In this document: positions 33,756 through 35,591 of the stretch, piece by piece
How the letters are laid out: the number at the start of each line of letters is the position of its first letter
How positions within the stretch are numbered: the first letter of the stretch is position 1
Source of the DNA: Sphingobacteriaceae bacterium
GTDB taxonomy: Bacteria > Bacteroidota > Bacteroidia > Sphingobacteriales > Sphingobacteriaceae
Direction: 5' to 3'
Assembly: GCA_019751895.1 (NCBI GenBank)
Contig: JAIEMU010000138.1
Span: 1 to 35,591, forward strand
Length of the DNA: 35,591 bases
The notes under the pieces: model-generated
The model's input: only the letters and a program-made list of their open reading frames with translations
Told to the model about the DNA's origin: nothing
Database searches by the model: none
Position numbers and translations under genes: made by a program

Positions 33756-35591
33756 ATGAGAAAAATTGTTTTTGTTTTATGCTTTTTATTTGCAAAATGT
33801 TGTTTTTCACAATTAAACGACAATTTTTCAGATGCCGATTTCGTTCAAAATCCTATTTGGTTGGGTAATACTTCCTTTTTTACCATTAATGCTAATCAAC
33901 AACTCCAATCGGGAAACAGCTCTGTAGCGCAAACCATTTACTTATCCACCGAAAATCAACAAACCACAAATGCGCAATGGACATTTTTTGTTCAACTCAA
34001 TTTCGACCCCTCAACGAGCAATTTGACACGCATTTACCTTGCGTCTAATCAACAAGACCTAACTAGCGCTTTAAATGGTTATTTTATCCAAATTGGCGAA
34101 AATGGCGCTACCGACAGTTTTGATTTATTCAAACAAACTGGAACGAGTATTGTGAAAATTATTGATGGCGCTGCTAAAACGCGTGCAAATGCCAATGTTT
34201 TAAATGCAAACATCAAAGTAACAAGGGACGACACCGGAAAATGGGAACTTTACACCGATAACACGGGAGGGACAAACTACGTTCTCGAAGGCACCAGCAC
34301 CGACAACACCCACCTTAGCGCCAATTGGTTTGGCGTATATTGCAAATACACCGCAACCCGATCCAATGGATTTATTTTCGATAATTTCAGCATCACAGAA
34401 TTGGTCAGCGACACCACTCCGCCAACGCTAACCAATGCCAAAGCAATAGATGAAACTCATGTTGAAGTTACATTTTCAGAAGCATTAGACCTTAATTCTG
34501 CTTTGCTAACCAACAATTACAGCCTAACAAATTCCGTAGAAAAGCCGATAGAAATAAAAACCACCAGCCTACCCAATGTGTTTGTGCTTCGTTTTCAAAA
34601 TGCGCTCAACAGTGGCAATTATACGTTAGAAGTAAACCAAGTGAGCGATAAGAAATTAAATCCAATTCTCCCAAATAACCGTGTTTCTTTTTTTTATCTA
34701 CAACCCTACACCGCCCAAAAAGGCGACGTCATCATCAACGAAATATTCGCCGACCCTTCGCCTGTAATTGGCTTACCTGCTAGCGAATTTGTAGAATTAT
34801 GGAACACTACCGACAAATTTATTTCATTAAAAAATTGGAAATATAGCGACCAAAGTACCGCCTATACTTTTGCTGAGGTGATTTTAGAACCCAAACAATT
34901 GCTTGTTTTATGCCCTGTGGCGGATGTAAATTTATACAACTCTTTTGGCAAAACATTGGGATTATCGTCTTGGCCTAGCCTCAACAACGACAAAGATGTA
35001 TTGACCCTCAGCAATCCTCAATCTGAGGTCATTGACCAAGTGTCTTATGTGGATACTTGGTACAAAGACAGCAGCAAAAAATTAGGTGGCTACACTTTGG
35101 AGCTCATCAATCCAAAAAGTAAATGTGGGGGCGTTCAAAATTGGGCAGCAAGCAAAGCGCCTTTAGGCGGAACGCCCGCAACACAAAACTCGATTTACCT
35201 AGAAAACCAAAACACTGAAAAATTAAGCCTTAGCCAAACACAATACATCGACAGTAAAACCATTCAGCTACATTTTAACCAATCTATCGACAGCAGTACC
35301 GCAAATGTGTTGAACAATTTTACACTAAAACCTCATTTGGGAGCGCCTAGTTTGGTACAGATAGACGAAAATGATTTATCGCTAATTACCCTCAAATGGA
35401 ACTCCGAAATGCAAACCAATACCCAATACCAACTCGAAATAAAAAACATAGCCAATTGCGAAGGTGAATTGATGGAAACTGTTGTCAAACCCTTTTTTAG
35501 GATTGATTTCTACTCCGCCCAAAAAGGCGACGTCATCATCAACGAAATATTCGCCGACCCTTCGCCTGTAATTGGCTTACCTGCTAGCGAA
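33756..35591 (+). CDS. Secreted lamin-tail-domain repeat protein (partial, runs off the window)
   Basis: The frame is open for 612 codons from ATG 33756 to the window edge. A signal peptide (IVFVLCFLFAKCCFS/QL) precedes an N-terminal beta-sandwich region (NDNFSDADFVQNPIWLGNTSFF to FDNFSIT, about residues 22-215). A Big_5/SbsA-type Ig-like domain follows (DTTPPTLTNAKAIDETHVEVTFSEAL), then a lamin-tail domain beginning GDVIINEIFADPSP at about residue 323 and ending with LGGYTLELINPKSKCGG. A second Ig-like domain follows (SKTIQLHFNQSIDSSTANVLNNF), and a second lamin-tail domain has just begun at the edge. Such proteins in Bacteroidota are usually large, cell-surface or secreted, and often carry a type IX secretion C-terminal domain, which would lie beyond the window. 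The function is unknown. Confidence 0.85.
   Translation, partial: MRKIVFVLCFLFAKCCFSQLNDNFSDADFVQNPIWLGNTSFFTINANQQLQSGNSSVAQTIYLSTENQQTTNAQWTFFVQLNFDPSTSNLTRIYLASNQQDLTSALNGYFIQIGENGATDSFDLFKQTGTSIVKIIDGAAKTRANANVLNANIKVTRDDTGKWELYTDNTGGTNYVLEGTSTDNTHLSANWFGVYCKYTATRSNGFIFDNFSITELVSDTTPPTLTNAKAIDETHVEVTFSEALDLNSALLTNNYSLTNSVEKPIEIKTTSLPNVFVLRFQNALNSGNYTLEVNQVSDKKLNPILPNNRVSFFYLQPYTAQKGDVIINEIFADPSPVIGLPASEFVELWNTTDKFISLKNWKYSDQSTAYTFAEVILEPKQLLVLCPVADVNLYNSFGKTLGLSSWPSLNNDKDVLTLSNPQSEVIDQVSYVDTWYKDSSKKLGGYTLELINPKSKCGGVQNWAASKAPLGGTPATQNSIYLENQNTEKLSLSQTQYIDSKTIQLHFNQSIDSSTANVLNNFTLKPHLGAPSLVQIDENDLSLITLKWNSEMQTNTQYQLEIKNIANCEGELMETVVKPFFRIDFYSAQKGDVIINEIFADPSPVIGLPASE
34711..34787 (+). repeat. 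Long exact coding repeat, copy 1
   Basis: These 77 bases coding for AQKGDVIINEIFADPSPVIG and the next residues are identical at nucleotide level to 35515-35591. The offset is 804 bp, exactly 268 codons. The flanking domain sequences are much more diverged. Confidence 0.95.
35515..35591 (+). repeat. Long exact coding repeat, copy 2 (cut by the window edge)
   Basis: Identical to 34711-34787 for all 77 visible bases. The repeat may continue beyond the window, so its true length and copy number are unknown. Confidence 0.95.

Noticed and set aside
33335-33868. 177-residue plus-strand open frame spanning the asd start region
   Set aside because: It is antisense to asd and overlaps the signal peptide of the lamin-tail gene in another frame. 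Both overlapped genes are strongly supported.

Overview
The window is chromosomal DNA from a member of the Bacteroidota. The evidence is a GldH gliding-motility lipoprotein, an OmpP1/FadL-type outer-membrane protein, an outer-membrane beta-barrel TonB-type receptor, a head-GIN/DUF2807 protein, a holB-ricT-gldH gene order, AT-rich spacers without Shine-Dalgarno sequences, and several upstream matches to the Bacteroidota -7 promoter element TAnnTTTG. No rRNA, tRNA, CRISPR array, prophage or plasmid backbone was seen. Most genes look like an ordinary vertical core genome. Accessory signals are concentrated at about 15.9-16.9 kb (a REP-associated transposase with its repeats), 31.9-32.7 kb (a toxin-antitoxin pair between direct repeats) and the right edge (a repeat-bearing secreted protein).

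Layout. 0-4.3 kb: the tail of an unknown gene, prolyl-tRNA synthetase (minus strand), then a Tyr/Asn/Gly-rich repeat lipoprotein followed by an OmpP1/FadL-like barrel. 4.3-5.4 kb: an ECF sigma factor with its membrane partner (minus). 5.5-8.4 kb: the clamp-loader subunit delta-prime, RicT-like PSP1 protein and GldH, a tightly packed operon. 8.5-15.8 kb (minus): pyruvate dehydrogenase E1 beta, then an AddB-like nuclease and an AddA-like helicase-nuclease, which together should form a double-strand-break end-processing enzyme. 15.9-16.9 kb: a Y1 (HUH) transposase between two nearly identical copies of about 145 bp, each made of two inverted REP-like hairpins and a central palindrome, plus a short tandem REP ladder. 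16.9-21.3 kb: a GH3 beta-N-acetylglucosaminidase-like protein that seems to lack the C-terminal serine-hydrolase domain often fused to it, and a TonB-type receptor.

21.3-25.9 kb: glutamyl-tRNA synthetase (minus), a DinB-fold protein overlapping a YdiI/MenI-like hotdog thioesterase, a small DUF6249-like membrane protein (minus) and dihydrolipoamide dehydrogenase, the E3 partner of the E1 beta encoded earlier. 25.9-29.6 kb: exported proteins (lactonase-type beta-propeller, M1 aminopeptidase, SGSG-repeat DUF2807 protein). 29.6-31.9 kb: a membrane-anchored AraC-type regulator followed by an exported fusion of an NTF2-like domain to a DJ-1/PfpI domain. 31.9-32.7 kb: a RelE/ParE-type toxin-antitoxin operon bracketed by 85-87 bp direct repeats, each ending in a terminator hairpin. 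32.7-33.7 kb: aspartate-semialdehyde dehydrogenase (minus). 33.8 kb to the edge: a large secreted lamin-tail-domain protein that runs out of the window inside a second, nucleotide-identical copy of its module.

Nothing here is clearly a new defence or metabolic system. The most interesting structures are the RAYT/BIME-like cassette and the apparently shortened GH3 gene next to it, the repeat-bounded toxin-antitoxin cassette with a possible paired operator, the exported NTF2/DJ-1 fusion beside a membrane regulator, and the identical long repeats in the lamin-tail protein. Convergent gene pairs repeatedly share one symmetric terminator hairpin.
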